From Glandiceps talaboti (lineage: Eukaryota; Hemichordata; Enteropneusta; Spengelidae), in contig NC_135569.1 of the NCBI RefSeq assembly GCF_964340395.1, positions 13,983,519-14,047,518 on the forward strand: DNA of 64,000 nt, in the 5' to 3' direction. Of the stretch, positions 10,745 to 23,760 are shown piece after piece (the stretch's first letter is position 1; every line of letters starts with the position of its first letter). Made by a program: the position numbers and the translations under genes. Below the pieces are notes generated by a model, which had not been told where the DNA came from, searched no databases, and saw only the letters and a list, made by a program, of their open reading frames with translations.

Positions 10745-12907
10745 ATGGCGGCTTCCAGGACAGTTGACAAAAAGACGCTTGATTTTTGCCATAGTAACGA
10801 ATTCAAAGGACACATTTTACAAAGTTTGTATGAACAGTCACGAGAAGGTAGATTCTGTGACGTTATTTTAAAACTATCCGGTCAAGATTTCCCGGCGCAT
10901 GGATGCGTCCTAGCCGCTAATAGTCATGCGTTTAACGAAAGACTCCGGCAGCAGCAGGTGAGTTGTGGAGCCGAACGTAACAATCGAGATGTAACTACTA
11001 TCGAGTTGAACAACACAGGCCAAAATTCAAAAGTGACACCGGCTGTATTCGCGAAAGTACTTCAGTTTATGTACACGGGTATCCTTGATATTAGTGAGGA
11101 CGACATTATCCATGTAGACGATATTCGCGAAGCGTCGCAACTTCTTCAACTTTCGGGCATGCAAGAACCATTTCAAGAGCTCCACACAACACGAGTGTAC
11201 ACATCGCTGTGTCAGCAAAGAGTTGTGGGAGAGTTTTGTGACGTCACTATGCTCGTAGATGGGCAAAGCTATGTAGCTCATCGCTGTCTCCTCGCCGCCT
11301 ACAGCCCGTACTTCGATGCAATGTTTGGTAGTGACATGAGCGAAAAAAACAAAAGAGAGATCGAGTTCCCATCACTCACTTGTCGACAAGCTGATTTTTT
11401 ACTTGAATATCTGTACAACCAGAATGTCAGACTGACAATTGAGAATTTGGAAGATTGCCTCGAAGTCGCTGACTTCTTCCATATTCCACAAATGAAAGAC
11501 AAATGTGGTGAATTCTTAAGTAGTATTCTTGATTGTACAAATTGCATAAGATACAGAACGTTAGCAGAGACGTTTTCAGTCCACAAAGCGTACAGAGAAG
11601 CCAAGAAATTTATCGAGCGGTATTTTGTAGATGTTATACGAGCAGACGAAGTGTTGTTACTGTCTGTGGAGGAATTGATGCAGCTCATCACCGCAAATGA
11701 TAATGTTGTTGAGGTCGTCCGGAAGGGTAAAGTCATCGAAACAGAAAGCTGTGTTTTTGACATGGTGCTACGATGGATTGAGGAAAGTGAACGTGCCAGA
11801 AAAAGGTACTTGCACAAACTCTTGAGTGGGATCAGATTGCAAATGATAACATCATCAAGTGAAAGAGAAAAGATATTGAATTGTCCAATTATACAGGGGA
11901 ATTCTGAGAGTTTACAGATGGTCTTCAAAGCATTCCAGTCAACACCTGGTGAAGTCCTCGGGGATCGAAATCTACTGCCAAGACGAGGACAAATGATGGA
12001 TATGATATCTGTGGTTGGTGCGACAGGAAGTATGATGTCCTCGAAAATGACCTCGTACTCCGTGGATGACGATAAATGGATACTTCTACTTGAGATCCCA
12101 ATATCGTTACAATACGCTGCAGCTGTCTTTTACCAAAACCGTCTTTACCTCTCGGGTGGTTTGCTGATTAAGTATCGACACCGTGGACACTTCGGAAGTG
12201 CGACTGAAATCAGCAAGTCGTTGTACTGTTATGATCCTATGCTGCATCATTGGACTCGTTTACCAGATATGCTGGAATGTCGGTATCACCACCAACTAGT
12301 AGCATGCAATAATGGTCTGTACGTCATCGGAGGGCGTTTTAGTATCGGTGATGTCGCGACTGATGCTCAGTGCTACAACTTAGAGAATTCTGAATGGAAA
12401 TTTACTTCACCGCCAAAACGTCCAGCGATGTTCCGAAATGAATTCCTCACCCACACTTGGAATAAAAACATCTATGTATTGTCTATAGAGAGTCTAAAGA
12501 CATCAGGTACGATAGACATGTATAATACGCTGACAGGTGATTGGAGTATTCTTGTATTCGAAGGATTCGCACCCAAGGTTTCATCTAAGTTACTATTTTG
12601 TCTTCCGCACCCAAGCTTAGAATCAAGTCAGATTTACGTCACTGACTTTCACACCGTACACCATAAATTCAACCTAACAAACCAGGAGTACGGTGTCATG
12701 GCAAAGGAGAACACTGTAATGGTACCTTCATCATGTCAATACATACACAATACTACAGTTGTCAGGAATACAGTCTATGTTCTTGGATTTAGAATGTGGG
12801 CATACGATGTTCCGATGCAGCGGTGGAATAAACTGGCTTGTTATAAGGGATATTTTAGTAAAGGAGAATGCGGTTTACTACAAGTACCATCTCAGTTTGT
12901 GTACTAA
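10745..12907 (+). CDS. Double-BTB, BACK and kelch-repeat protein (KLHL type), intronless
   Basis: The open frame begins at 10676, but ATG 10745 (context CAAAATGGCG, MAASRTVDKK) is the better start and gives 720 residues. First BTB: CDVILKLSGQDFPAHGCVLA to VLQFMYTGIL, about residues 30-140. Second BTB: CDVTMLVDGQSYVAHRCLLA to LLEYLYNQNV, about 165-280. BACK follows (ETFSVHKAYREAKKFIERYF, then VFDMVLRWIEESE), and the C-terminal part has kelch motifs (LYLSGG, GLYVIGG, typical Y/W spacing such as YDPMLHHWTRLP). KLHL proteins normally have one BTB and about 550-650 residues; the additional N-terminal BTB explains the greater length. Family knowledge: substrate adaptor for Cullin-3 ubiquitin ligases, BTB for Cul3 binding and dimerisation, kelch propeller for substrate. 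Tandem paralogue of the gene just upstream, same strand. Substrate unknown. A polyadenylation signal AATAAA is at 13342-13347. Confidence 0.93.
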   Translation: MAASRTVDKKTLDFCHSNEFKGHILQSLYEQSREGRFCDVILKLSGQDFPAHGCVLAANSHAFNERLRQQQVSCGAERNNRDVTTIELNNTGQNSKVTPAVFAKVLQFMYTGILDISEDDIIHVDDIREASQLLQLSGMQEPFQELHTTRVYTSLCQQRVVGEFCDVTMLVDGQSYVAHRCLLAAYSPYFDAMFGSDMSEKNKREIEFPSLTCRQADFLLEYLYNQNVRLTIENLEDCLEVADFFHIPQMKDKCGEFLSSILDCTNCIRYRTLAETFSVHKAYREAKKFIERYFVDVIRADEVLLLSVEELMQLITANDNVVEVVRKGKVIETESCVFDMVLRWIEESERARKRYLHKLLSGIRLQMITSSSEREKILNCPIIQGNSESLQMVFKAFQSTPGEVLGDRNLLPRRGQMMDMISVVGATGSMMSSKMTSYSVDDDKWILLLEIPISLQYAAAVFYQNRLYLSGGLLIKYRHRGHFGSATEISKSLYCYDPMLHHWTRLPDMLECRYHHQLVACNNGLYVIGGRFSIGDVATDAQCYNLENSEWKFTSPPKRPAMFRNEFLTHTWNKNIYVLSIESLKTSGTIDMYNTLTGDWSILVFEGFAPKVSSKLLFCLPHPSLESSQIYVTDFHTVHHKFNLTNQEYGVMAKENTVMVPSSCQYIHNTTVVRNTVYVLGFRMWAYDVPMQRWNKLACYKGYFSKGECGLLQVPSQFVY

Positions 12908-14178
12908 ACTATGCAATGCAGGGTAGGGGTAGAGTCTGGCATATTTGTAGAAGTATTATCAACATCTCCCAGCACAAAAGAAAATATGATCATAATCCCT
13001 TCAATGTAAGAAGAGCACCAAGCCTTCCTGTGTAGTACCTAGTACTTCTAAGTTCTATTTAAAATGGAAATCATATTCTGTAACTCTTGTGTGAAACTAC
13101 TACCAATTCATTGAAACATGTACTTGTACTACTGACTTATCAGCCAAGATAGTCAAGCTAAACATTTAAACAGGAGAGAAGGGTACACCCAAGACACAAG
13201 CATTCATTTAGTGTTCAGTTATTTACTGTGACCACATACACCAGACAATTGAATACATTCACAGTGAAGGGGTCAATCTCTGCTATCTGTATTGTGTTTA
13301 TCTTAACACAAAACCTTGTGGTTGATGTCTTGTTACATCACAATAAAACTTATAAACCAACTTTTTTGACACCCGATTGCCAACCCTTTATTGCAGTGTC
13401 ATGTATCAGCCTGGCAGGCATGGATTCTCACATGCAGCACCTTGTCTTTGGAATAAGATGCCTTAGACTAGAATGATGACAAATACTGATAACTAATGCC
13501 TTCAGTATGTTTAATCTGTTTTCTGGAGCCTTCAAACTGTACAAAGTTTCTTATCTTCATTCTAAAGACTGGTGCTCTAAAAAATATTAGATTGATAAAC
13601 TCTAAGATATATTAATCTCGAATAAGAGAAAAGTTCCTTGTTTTTGAATCTAAAAGTATTACTCTGGTAATTCAGCTTTCGGTTTTCTAAGATAGACACA
13701 ATGTAAAACTATTGTCACAACATGTTGATACAACAGTGATAAGCTATTGAATGGATGTTGGTTTAATTATAGTCTCAATAGGGAGTTCCAGTTCCATAAA
13801 CTTGCAGTGTACTGTTTTGGGACTTCAATGTTTACACTATGTTGATCACAAGGTGATTAGAATTGCACAACAGAGGAACTGCTATGACACACTTGTGTAA
13901 TGTACCACATTGAAGAAGCTGAACAATAGATTTAGTTTCTATCTTAGTAAACTAAAGGCTTGATTACCAATGTCATAACTTTGGAGTACCTGTATGAATA
14001 ATACTTGACGAAAAAATGGCATGAAATGGACATTTTTGTTTGTCATACAACAATAGTACATGTATATATAATTAGTGTACAAAGTCAATTAAGTCGTAAT
14101 ATTATTTGCATATTCCACAATGATCTTTGTAATGACTCACATAAAGAAATGACACTAATTACACCATGGCATCGTTAT

Positions 14179-14228
14179 AAGGGATATTGACTATGATATC
14201 TCCCCTCTGATGAGAGTCAATATCCCTT
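14179..14228. repeat. Hairpin with a perfect 14-bp stem
   Basis: AAGGGATATTGACT and its exact reverse complement AGTCAATATCCCTT, separated by 22 bases. Function unknown. Confidence 0.85.
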
Positions 14229-14735
14229 GATTATGCAAGTTATGATAATAAATACATGGAAATTGACTTAAAGTGTATTAAGAACTCTGATATGGGTTAC
14301 AAAATGTAGTTGTGATGTTCAGTGTGCCATTCAGTGTATCTATATGTTAATGTAGTGGGTATTTAGTGTACACGAACAGATTATGCCATTGTGGGCATGG
14401 TCTAATCTCCCTTTCCCCAAACTTATGACAGGTTGATAAGCCTGAACCGCTGACTTCATTACAGTGTAGTATTAATGAATATTCCAACACGCAGTTATAT
14501 TTTTAGATTTTATTATTTCACAAGACAGCATTATTTTCCAACACTGTGGTTACTACATCAATTATACCATGCACAAACCATTTAGAACAAAAATATGGAA
14601 TATATACTCTGGTCGTTCTATGTCATGACAACACACGTCTATGTCACAACAACGCATCTCTATGTCACTAGTTCTGCTGTGTTCAAAACGTTCAAAATTG
14701 CTATTACTTTCCCCGATTTTTCTTTGATATTACTG

Positions 14736-14850
14736 CTGCAGGTATAATTATGTTATTCTCCAATATTTTTCTTAATTCAGTTGGAAAATACTTGTAACCT
14801 AAGGGTTGTCACTCCAAGTCGATAGAAAAAATATTGGGGGAATAACATCT
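14736..14850 (+). mobile_element. Diverged half copy of the foldback MITE at 36107-36440
   Basis: GGTATAATTATGTTATTCTC then TTTTTCTTAATTCAG, GGAAAATACTTGTAACCTAA and GGGTTGTCA follow the left arm of the younger element in order. Confidence 0.6.
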
Positions 14851-15187
14851 GATAAAACACATATTTCTTTTCCTGAATCTTTACTTGATTCAAAACGTCA
14901 GGATTGGATTTATATATTTATATTTATATAAAGTTCTACTCATTATTTTTGCACTCCTACATTTTTGTGTTTGGTTTGGATGTATTGAATGGTCATCAGT
15001 AAAACTATTATGCGTCAGTCTTGAAGATCCATAAACATCGCCCTCTTGAGGCACATACAGTAATTCGTTCGTCTTTTAATATGGCGTCCGAATGTTTCGA
15101 TCAACGCTTGTTTCGGCATCAATACTACTGTAGTACATGTCTGGGAGGTTTTAGAATGGCTTTGATTAGGAGAAATAAAAAAAAAGT

Positions 15188-15600
15188 GTGTTTCCGATAA
15201 CGCGACCTACCCTAGTTTAAACTCCCGAACCTTGATAATTTTTTTGCATGCAAAATGGTAAAATGATTTCTATTTCAGTATACCCCTTCATGCCTTGGCC
15301 TCATCTAGGGTTATTTTTTAAAACAAAAATCGTCTTTCAGAAAGAAACCAACTCTTTTTAGACTATAAAAGTACAGTCTGTATAACGCGTTCGTCTACTT
15401 AAACTATATATAGTTGTCTTCATTTACTTCTTGTACACCTCATCAAACTGAAAATATTGTGACCGGTGAGTATCTGACCTTGGGGTCGAAGCAATTTTTA
15501 TAAAAAATAAAGTAAAAAAAAAAAATCCGACCTACCTACTCTATATGAAGTCATGCATGTTATCGGAAACAAATATTTTTTTTTATTTTGCCTAAGTTTA
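15188..15600 (+). mobile_element. MITE with TIR GTGTTTCCGATAAC
   Basis: Left end GTGTTTCCGATAACGCGACC; right end GCATGTTATCGGAAAC at about 15556-15570, then a T run and TTTTGCCTAAG. The same ends occur at 37394-37750. Non-coding. Confidence 0.75.
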
Positions 15601-16175
15601 AATCTTTCATGTGAAATGATTTATCTTAAGTGCTTTTGAATGGAAGGGACTCATAAATTTAGTCTCTTGTTTTGAAATCAAACAGTTCAATTGTCCCTGT
15701 CTAGATTTTTAATGAACGACCTCCCCTATAGGCCTAAATTAAAACGTTTTACTTTCACTTCACCGTCGAATTGTTCATGACAGACAAGAGTATGTTGTCA
15801 TGTCGGTCCTTGCAGGTAGGGCCAAGGTTATGACACGCAGTTTACATTGAATACATTCTCATAGTAGCAAGCGACCCCCCCCCCCCCCCACATCCTTCCG
15901 AAAATATATCCGTAAATTCGGCAATGTTCCTTATAAGATAGGGGTTTTCCGGTACACGTTATCTTAAAAAATATGCAAATGTTAATGTTGATATAGGTTG
16001 TGTCAAAGAGTATGTCCTTAAAGTGGCACAAGCTGAGTTTAAAAGCTTTTTACTCAAATGAAAATATTTATTTAAAACCTTCATGAGGTCACGTTCGTAT
16101 AATTCATGTCGATGAAATGCCTTCTATGATGTCACGATTGTCTTCTGGTGTTGTCAGAAAAGTTGATTGCATAGT

Positions 16176-16480
16176 AGTACTCTAGTTCCTATATGATCAT
16201 CTCCACTTACTGCCACGTCTAGTCAAAGTTGAATATTTTACCGTTAATCTGGCTAAATCCCATGCTGGGCGAAGGGTAAACTGCGCATGTCATCAGTAGT
16301 AATGCATCACAAATTGACAGGCAGTTGTAATTGGTTTACTTCACAGTTGTTTTGACTAAAATCATGAGGCGACGCAATAACATTTTTATGAACGCTGTCA
16401 GGGTAGCACAGATTTCTGTGCTAGAGTAATGACTTTGACTGGAGAGGCGGTGAGTGGAGATGATAGTCGTAATCGTAACT
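16176..16480 (+). mobile_element. Foldback MITE (TCTAGTTCCTAT..CTAGTCAAAG family)
   Basis: Left arm CTCTAGTTCCTATATGATCA, CTCCACTTACTGCC and GTCTAGTCAAAG; right arm ATGACTTTGACTGGAG, GGCGGTGAGTGGAGATGATA in inverse order. Related copies at 25985-26320 and a fragment at 56395-56525. Confidence 0.6.
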
Positions 16481-17707
16481 CGTATCATATTAGGAATTTT
16501 TGTTACGTCATGGAATTGTTTGTAATCATGGAGATATTAGGGGAGACGCATCTTGTTGTACCAAGTTTGAGTTCCGACTACTTATAGGCAATGCTCTCAT
16601 TATATGTTTGCCATGCTTATTTCATTCATTTCATCTCAAGTGCTTCACTTCAGTGTTAAGGGTTGTATGTACTGTTCTTCTAAAAGCTTGCGCAAGAATG
16701 AATGGGCTCTCTTTGCGTACATATAATGTGGAGACTTTCCGTGGCTTTGAAACGCCACAGATCTTCAGATACTATGCCACACCGAGATAGCCTCTAGGCT
16801 AGTACGTATGATACAAATGGATATCAGTGGCCCCCTTTTTGAATTTTGAGGAGGTGTTTAATTTTACATTGGGTTTCAGACTACGGGACCTCGTCATATA
16901 AACCTTAAACTTGGTTTCAACGTAAACCATGAATTAGTAAGATGGCGCAATGACCTATCTACATGTTAGCCAATCGTTTTTGCGATATTAACCCGAATTA
17001 AATACTTTTAATGAAATTGACAAGTGTTTTGCGGCTACTCCTATGCCGCAGATGCAGTCGTTCTTTTTCCATCACGCGCTACACTGCAATTTAATTTTAC
17101 TTTTTACTTTTTTTACTTCATTATATTATTTATTATATCCAGTTTTTATATACTATTTTCTCATTTCCCATGACCAACGTCCAACAGAAATATTTTATGG
17201 GATTATTAAGATAAAATACTCGAAATGAAAACTTCAAGCTGGGAATGTGGTAAGTCGGCCGCGAGACACTTTCTTACGTAAACTCTGGTGAAAATGATAA
17301 TCACTCGAGCTAGAGCCAAGCATTTTACATGACATTCCAACATTTGATTGCGTCATACTTGTTTACTTGAACGTGCACACTGGAGTTAATTTTGAGGGTT
17401 TTTTGTGTGTGTCCAGGGTTGAACGAAATTCACAAGGCCGGGCAGGGCCGACGTAGTGCGACGAACTCGATCGCTTGAAACTCTATACTCGCCTGGTATT
17501 TCAAGAACAAATCGGTCGGTCGTTGCTATTATAGGTACATGTACTCGTATATCACTATATTGTATTGAATAAATGAACACCGAGGGACTGTCTATTTTAA
17601 AGGAACCACCGTGGTAGAGAAGCAAGCCTATTACGACCACACTGGGTCTGGAGACGGGACACCTTGACCATTTTTTTTTCTTCGGATTTGATGACATCTA
17701 CGTTGGG

Positions 17708-17845
17708 ATGGAATTATATAGAGTTGTAGCTTTCCTAGTGTGTGCCTCGGGCATATATGTGGTTGCATCATCCGAGACGTTATCACGGAGTGGATCTGTG
17801 TTATCTCGACTTCTTGAAGGACGAAGACAGCCAGACGGCCTTGTG
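17708..17845 (+). CDS. WFDC1: WFDC1 exon 1 (signal peptide)
   Basis: MELYRVVAFLVCASGIYVVA leader, then a short basic pro-region (LEGRRQPDGLV). Donor GTGAGT, phase 0. Confidence 0.8.
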
Positions 17846-18147
17846 GTGAGTACAATATGGTATTGGGTGAATCACATGTACAGGTACATAGATCACCGTG
17901 AGATTAGTGTTGCAATGTTACTGTCAGTGAGACGTTTTATCAGAGATTAAAAACCCAAGGGTTTTCATTGCTTGTATTCTAGATATACTTGTAGATTTTG
18001 AAAAATTAGCTTCAAAAAGTGAATTTTACTAAATAAGGCGAAATAAACTTACACTCACCCACTACAGTCACGAGGTAAATTTCGGATTAATTTTGTCATT
18101 TGTAAACTGAGACACATAAACATATATTCAGATACGTACGTACGTAC

Positions 18148-18184
<37 letters not shown>

Positions 18185-18328
18185 CACACACACACACACA
18201 GAGCTTAAACGTAAGTACGTGTACATACATAAATGCATACATACATACATACATACATACATACATACATACATACATACATACATACATACATACACAC
18301 ACACACATACATACATACATACATACAT

Positions 18329-18361
<33 letters not shown>

Positions 18362-21300
18362 TACATACATACATACATACATACATACATACGTACATAC
18401 ATACATACATACATACATACAAACTTTACACTTGTATTTTATCACCATAGAACAGAAATAAAATAAACTGTTTTTCTACAAACAAATATAATACAGAAGA
18501 ATAATATTAATCTTTATTTATACTGGATAGTATTTTCTAAGCTAAATCTTATCTCACAAGAAATCCAGTGATCGGAGACACCCCCATGCGTTCAGTGTTA
18601 GTTGATACAAGTGTATGTACCGGTATATCCTCAGTCTACCTTGATAGTGGTCTGATATATATACAAAGGCGCCGTGCAATTCATAGCTATCTGTCCAATT
18701 CAACCTCATCATCAATCTAATCACTGGCTTGTCACCACTTAAATGCAGAACTGCTATTCAAATGAATCATTGTTGTCATTACAGATTATGACAACCGTAG
18801 ATATAAAACACAGCGTACGGAGGTATCATTTCTCTACGCTGACGTACTGTACGTGTCTCATCTCCCGGCCGATAAATATGTCATCGTACACCTCATAATG
18901 TTTCAGTCTTAATTTTAGCATATGTCGTTAATCACCGGCTTGCTTCATGTTTATCAATATATGTATTAATAGTATTTATATATTATATAAATTACTGTAC
19001 ATACATGTGTAATACTAATCATATGATATAATTATGACCACATATTCCCGTTATGCCAATACCCCCAACGTTCACTTTCTTGACCAAAGTAACGACGTCG
19101 TAACTCACTAGACTTCCTTGCGGCATAGTTCGAAACCTACTTCATATTTTCGTTGCTTCACTTCAGCAGAAATATATGCTCTGGTTAATGGTTTGCGAGA
19201 ATGCAAAGTGATGACTCGGAGCTATCAATTCAGTCAGGGAGTCGCTGAATACGTTCGTATTTCTTGCAAACCGTACATTTTGGGTCATTCGCACTGCAAA
19301 GATTTGTGAAGAATTTAAACCATTGTATAAACCATTGAATGAGTGTATGACTTGTGTTTAGTTAGGTTAGGAATCCGTGCTGGAATGTCATAGTCTTTCA
19401 TTAGAAGCGAGGCTTGCAACGTTCAATGAGTACCAGTCGGTAAAATCGGGCGAAGGAAATTATATTTTTCTGTATTTTTTTTGTTACAAAATCGGATGGA
19501 CAGCAGCCAGAAAATAAAACGTTAAATTATTGCTAGAATTTAGGTGAACATATTTAGAAAAGAACTGCCCTGGATTCTGTAATACCCTCTTAACATTCAG
19601 ATTCGTCTGGAGTGAGAAGAAACTTAAATAAGCGCAGACTATGGTCCCCATTGTTCAATACATCAGGCACTTATCAGGCCCTTACAGGGCAGCCCAACAC
19701 ATGTACATTCTGCAATGTTCACGTGTGTGATAAAGTCAGTAACAAATTTCTAAGTTAGGCCTAATTTTTTAATTGCGTTGTTTCGATTACGCTCAATTTT
19801 AGAATAGGTGGCTGGGGTAGGTAGATTTTTTATTTTACTTTATTTTTTTTCTGTGTTTGGTGTCTAGTTCAGGTTTTCCATATGATTTCTGTGTTATTGG
19901 TTTCTTCCTATCAGATGTACAGCCATTACAGATTGGGAGAACAGTTTTAGATTGTCTATTTAAGTTGGTGACAGTTTTCGCATCCACTATTTCTCGTGAG
20001 ACTTCACACAATTTTTACGATTTTATTTTTTTTTCTCGAATACGTAAACGGTTTAGGGTCGGCAGTGAAAAGCTAGGTGGGGTCGGGTTACGGTAATTTT
20101 CTTTTCCAAAACTCACAAAGGAATTATCGTTTCAAGAAAGTGAATACGTTACTGAATGGGTGATATTTGTGTTTTGCTACAAAAGTACGGCGTTTTGTTT
20201 TACAGCAGCCGTAAAAGAGTATAAACACGGATTGAACTTCGACTAGTTTCGAACCTCGGATGCCCAGTAATACAGTTGGCATTTTCAAGATGCTGATTTG
20301 AAGCCGTGACATACAAATTATTTTGTAATCGATCGATCGAAGTTCTACCAGCCGTGAAGAAAATATTCGCGAAATCTGAATTATGTACGAAGCTGCTCAT
20401 AAAGTTGATTTATACGAAACCTTGTTCAACTTTCGCTTCTACGGTGTACACGCGAACAAACGGTATATGGCGTGAGTGGGTGGATTTATAAACCCGCACA
20501 TGGGCTATAAATATGATTTGTACATGTGAGTTCAGTATGCCAGAGCGATGAATTTCCTGATTGGAAATCGAAAGTTTGGAACATATAATTTATAACATTA
20601 CTACAAGGGAAACCAAGTCAGTCTTGTAAAATTAAATTGAATGAACGATAGTCTAGGCGCAATCCATGACTTTGAATCTCAGCGGAGACGAAGCCGTGAA
20701 GAATTCAAAGCTACGGGTAGCCTCTAGAATATTAAGGGACACAATGCAAGCTGAAGTTTTATTAATATTTTGCGTTTTGGGAGTCATTTTTGCTGCATAT
20801 TTTAAAAAGTCCTCACAGAGTTCCACTTACCACATACAAGGAGTTAACTTTTAGTTTGTGTTGAGTGTACTTTGCCGATAGCTTGAAGTAGTAAGTACAG
20901 TAGTACGATATTCTGCAGTTACCATGGTTACGAATTCTGGAGCACTAGGATAAAGTTTACGTGATTTTTTCAGGTCCGAAATAAATTGAAAAACCAACAT
21001 AATGAACGTGTCATATTTGCATCTACTAGTACTGCTACACGTACGAGTTGAGTTGACACGTGACACGATGCATGCATAGTGTTACAAAGATCACCGTCTC
21101 ACTGTGCATGCTGCGATATATTTATTATGCTCATACGAAGATAATTTGACTTTTGACCCTCCAGCTTAGGAGATTTTAATATTCGTTTATAGATTGGTGC
21201 CCACAACCAGATAAACGTCTCACCCTCACCCGCACACCACGTCCCCATCACCCCACCGGTGCACCCCACTAAAGAGTAAACCGCCAACTGCTTTAATCGG

Positions 21301-23217
21301 AAAGTCGGTATACTATTAGTGGATTATCAGGGTTTTTTTTAGTTTACGTAGCACACAAATTACTGACACTGGTCCTTGAGATCTTTGCAAGTATAACAAG
21401 TAAATTATTCTATAGTTATTTGCACACAAGTTACCAATAATACCGAAAGTGGGAAAATCATAGAAATTTCACTGGGTTACAAGTTGAGGGTAGAAATAGA
21501 GGGTGACACGACAAATACATACTCGGACAAGGGCAGAAAAAGTGTTGGCTTTTATATAGCGCTTTCCCACTCTGTGCTCAAAGCACTTTGATATTATTAC
21601 CCCTGGCATGGATCTATATCAACACAGCGGCCCTCTATACTCCCTCAACTCCCTGGGGAGCATACAATCCACTGCAGCCTTTATAAGCACATAGGATTAA
21701 AGCATTCACATTGCAACCTCTATCCTACCAGGTCCCCAATTATACAACACAGTCGGGGTTCAAATCTTGCCTAAGGACTTTAGCCACTCAGAAACAAATG
21801 GCAGCGATGGGGGTTCGAACCTGCAACATGCAGCTGCGCACATTCAAAGCCAACCACTCTAACCATTCGCCCATCTGACCCCACAGTATAAGTCTATAAC
21901 AAGTATATTAAAAAAAATGACTAGAAGGTGCTCGGTGAATAGATAACATACTAGAAGCCTTAAGCTTCCACGATGCACATAGACACCAATTCGTAGTCAT
22001 AACATAGCTACTTTAAGTTCATCTAAACTCAAAGAGGTCTGCACGCCTGAAAGATTAAATGGACGTAGTGTTTATTTGTTCTCTGCCCTTGTCATCGATT
22101 GATCAGAAATAAGCTGGACTGGTCTCCGTGAAAAACAGATGTCTGGCTCGTATTCTACATGAAAGTTGAGAAGTACTAGAAATGAGTATTAGTATTGCTA
22201 GGCCTATAGTATGTGAGTCTTTACATTCATCCTGACAAAACGATGCAAGTAAACTCACGTAAATCCATATTATTGCTGGTTGTCGTTAGACTGTTATCGG
22301 GGACCAATTTCGCAATGAAAAATCAAAGTTACTTTAAATCTCTCTAGACTTTGCCATATATTACTACAAGAGCCAGTATTAGGACCTTTTGAAGTACAAA
22401 GAAATATATATTATAATAATAAACAGAAAAGGAGTGACATTTTGGGGATCTCATATTTCAATGATATCAACAATCTTTATTTCCCAATGGAGTTAACACA
22501 GAATTCGGTCGCCATTTTGGATTCTAAACACAGTTTGACCACTATTTCAAAATTATGTATAGTGACCCCTTGATTTTTCCCTGGTTTGTGAATGACAATG
22601 GGTTTGAGTTTTTTTTAAACAAAGTAACAGCAAAAGTCATTTTATTTTTATTTCCGTGGCGCGTACTATGTTCTCTGCCGATAAGGTCTGTTTGTGGTTA
22701 ATATGATTAATGGTCCATCTGTGTAATTTTTCAACCACAACTATGTCAATTTGACTTTTTATAAATAAAACAAAACCACAGGAAGTTAAACGGGATGACC
22801 TTTTCTAAATATTTGTCTGGCCACGCCATAATTACGTACATATGAGATGACAGATTTACATGTATGTATGTATGTATGTATGTATGTATGTATGTATGTA
22901 TGTATGTATGTATGTATGTATGTATGTATGTATGTGTGTGTGTGTGTGTGTGTGTGTCTGTCTGTCTGTCTGTATGCATGCATGCATGCATGCATGCATG
23001 TATGTATGTATGTATGTATGTATGTATGTATGTATGTATGTATGTATGTATGTGTGTATGTATGTACGTATGTATGTGTGTATGTATGTACGTGTGTATG
23101 TATTTATGTACGTACATTGTAGGTAGGTATGTATGTATGTATGTATGTATGTATGTATGTATGTATGTATGTATGTATGTATGTATGTATGTATGTATGT
23201 ATGTATGTGTGTGTGTG

Positions 23218-23288
<71 letters not shown>

Positions 23289-23727
23289 ATGTATGTATGT
23301 ATGTATGTATGTATGTATGTATGTATGTCTGTCTGTCTGTCTGTCTGTCTGTATGTATATATGTGTGTATGTATGTATGTATGTATGTATGTATGTATGT
23401 ATACTATGTATGTATGTATGTATGTATGTATACTATGTATGTATGTATGTATGTATGTATGCATGTATTGAGAGAGGGACAGAGACAGGCAGACAGAGAG
23501 ACAGATATAGACAGAGACAGAGACAGAGACAGAGATTATGATTTTAGTGTTGTCCGTTTTATGAATTGCGTAAATATGCTGAATAAAAAAATCAATCAAA
23601 CAAACAAACAAACAAACAAACAAACAAACAAACAAACAAACACAAACAAAGACAGATATACAGACAAACAAACAGACAGACAGACAGACAGATATACAAA
23701 CACAGCCAGACAGCCAGCCAACCAGTC

Positions 23728-23760
<33 letters not shown>

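Larger units (their letters stand above)
12908..17707. other. Intergenic region between the BTB genes and WFDC1
   Basis: No exon recognised. Holds the probable 3' UTR of the kelch gene (polyA signal at 13342), a small hairpin (14179-14228), a foldback-family fragment (14736-14850) and two MITEs (15188-15600, 16176-16480). It includes a run of C at about 15877-15889. Confidence 0.6.

Noticed and set aside
16500-16790. A 96-codon + strand frame
   Set aside because: No domain, no splice pattern, and the composition matches the surrounding non-coding DNA.
18096-18466. Repeated YVCM / HTYI frames on both strands
   Set aside because: Same microsatellite artefact in WFDC1 intron 1.
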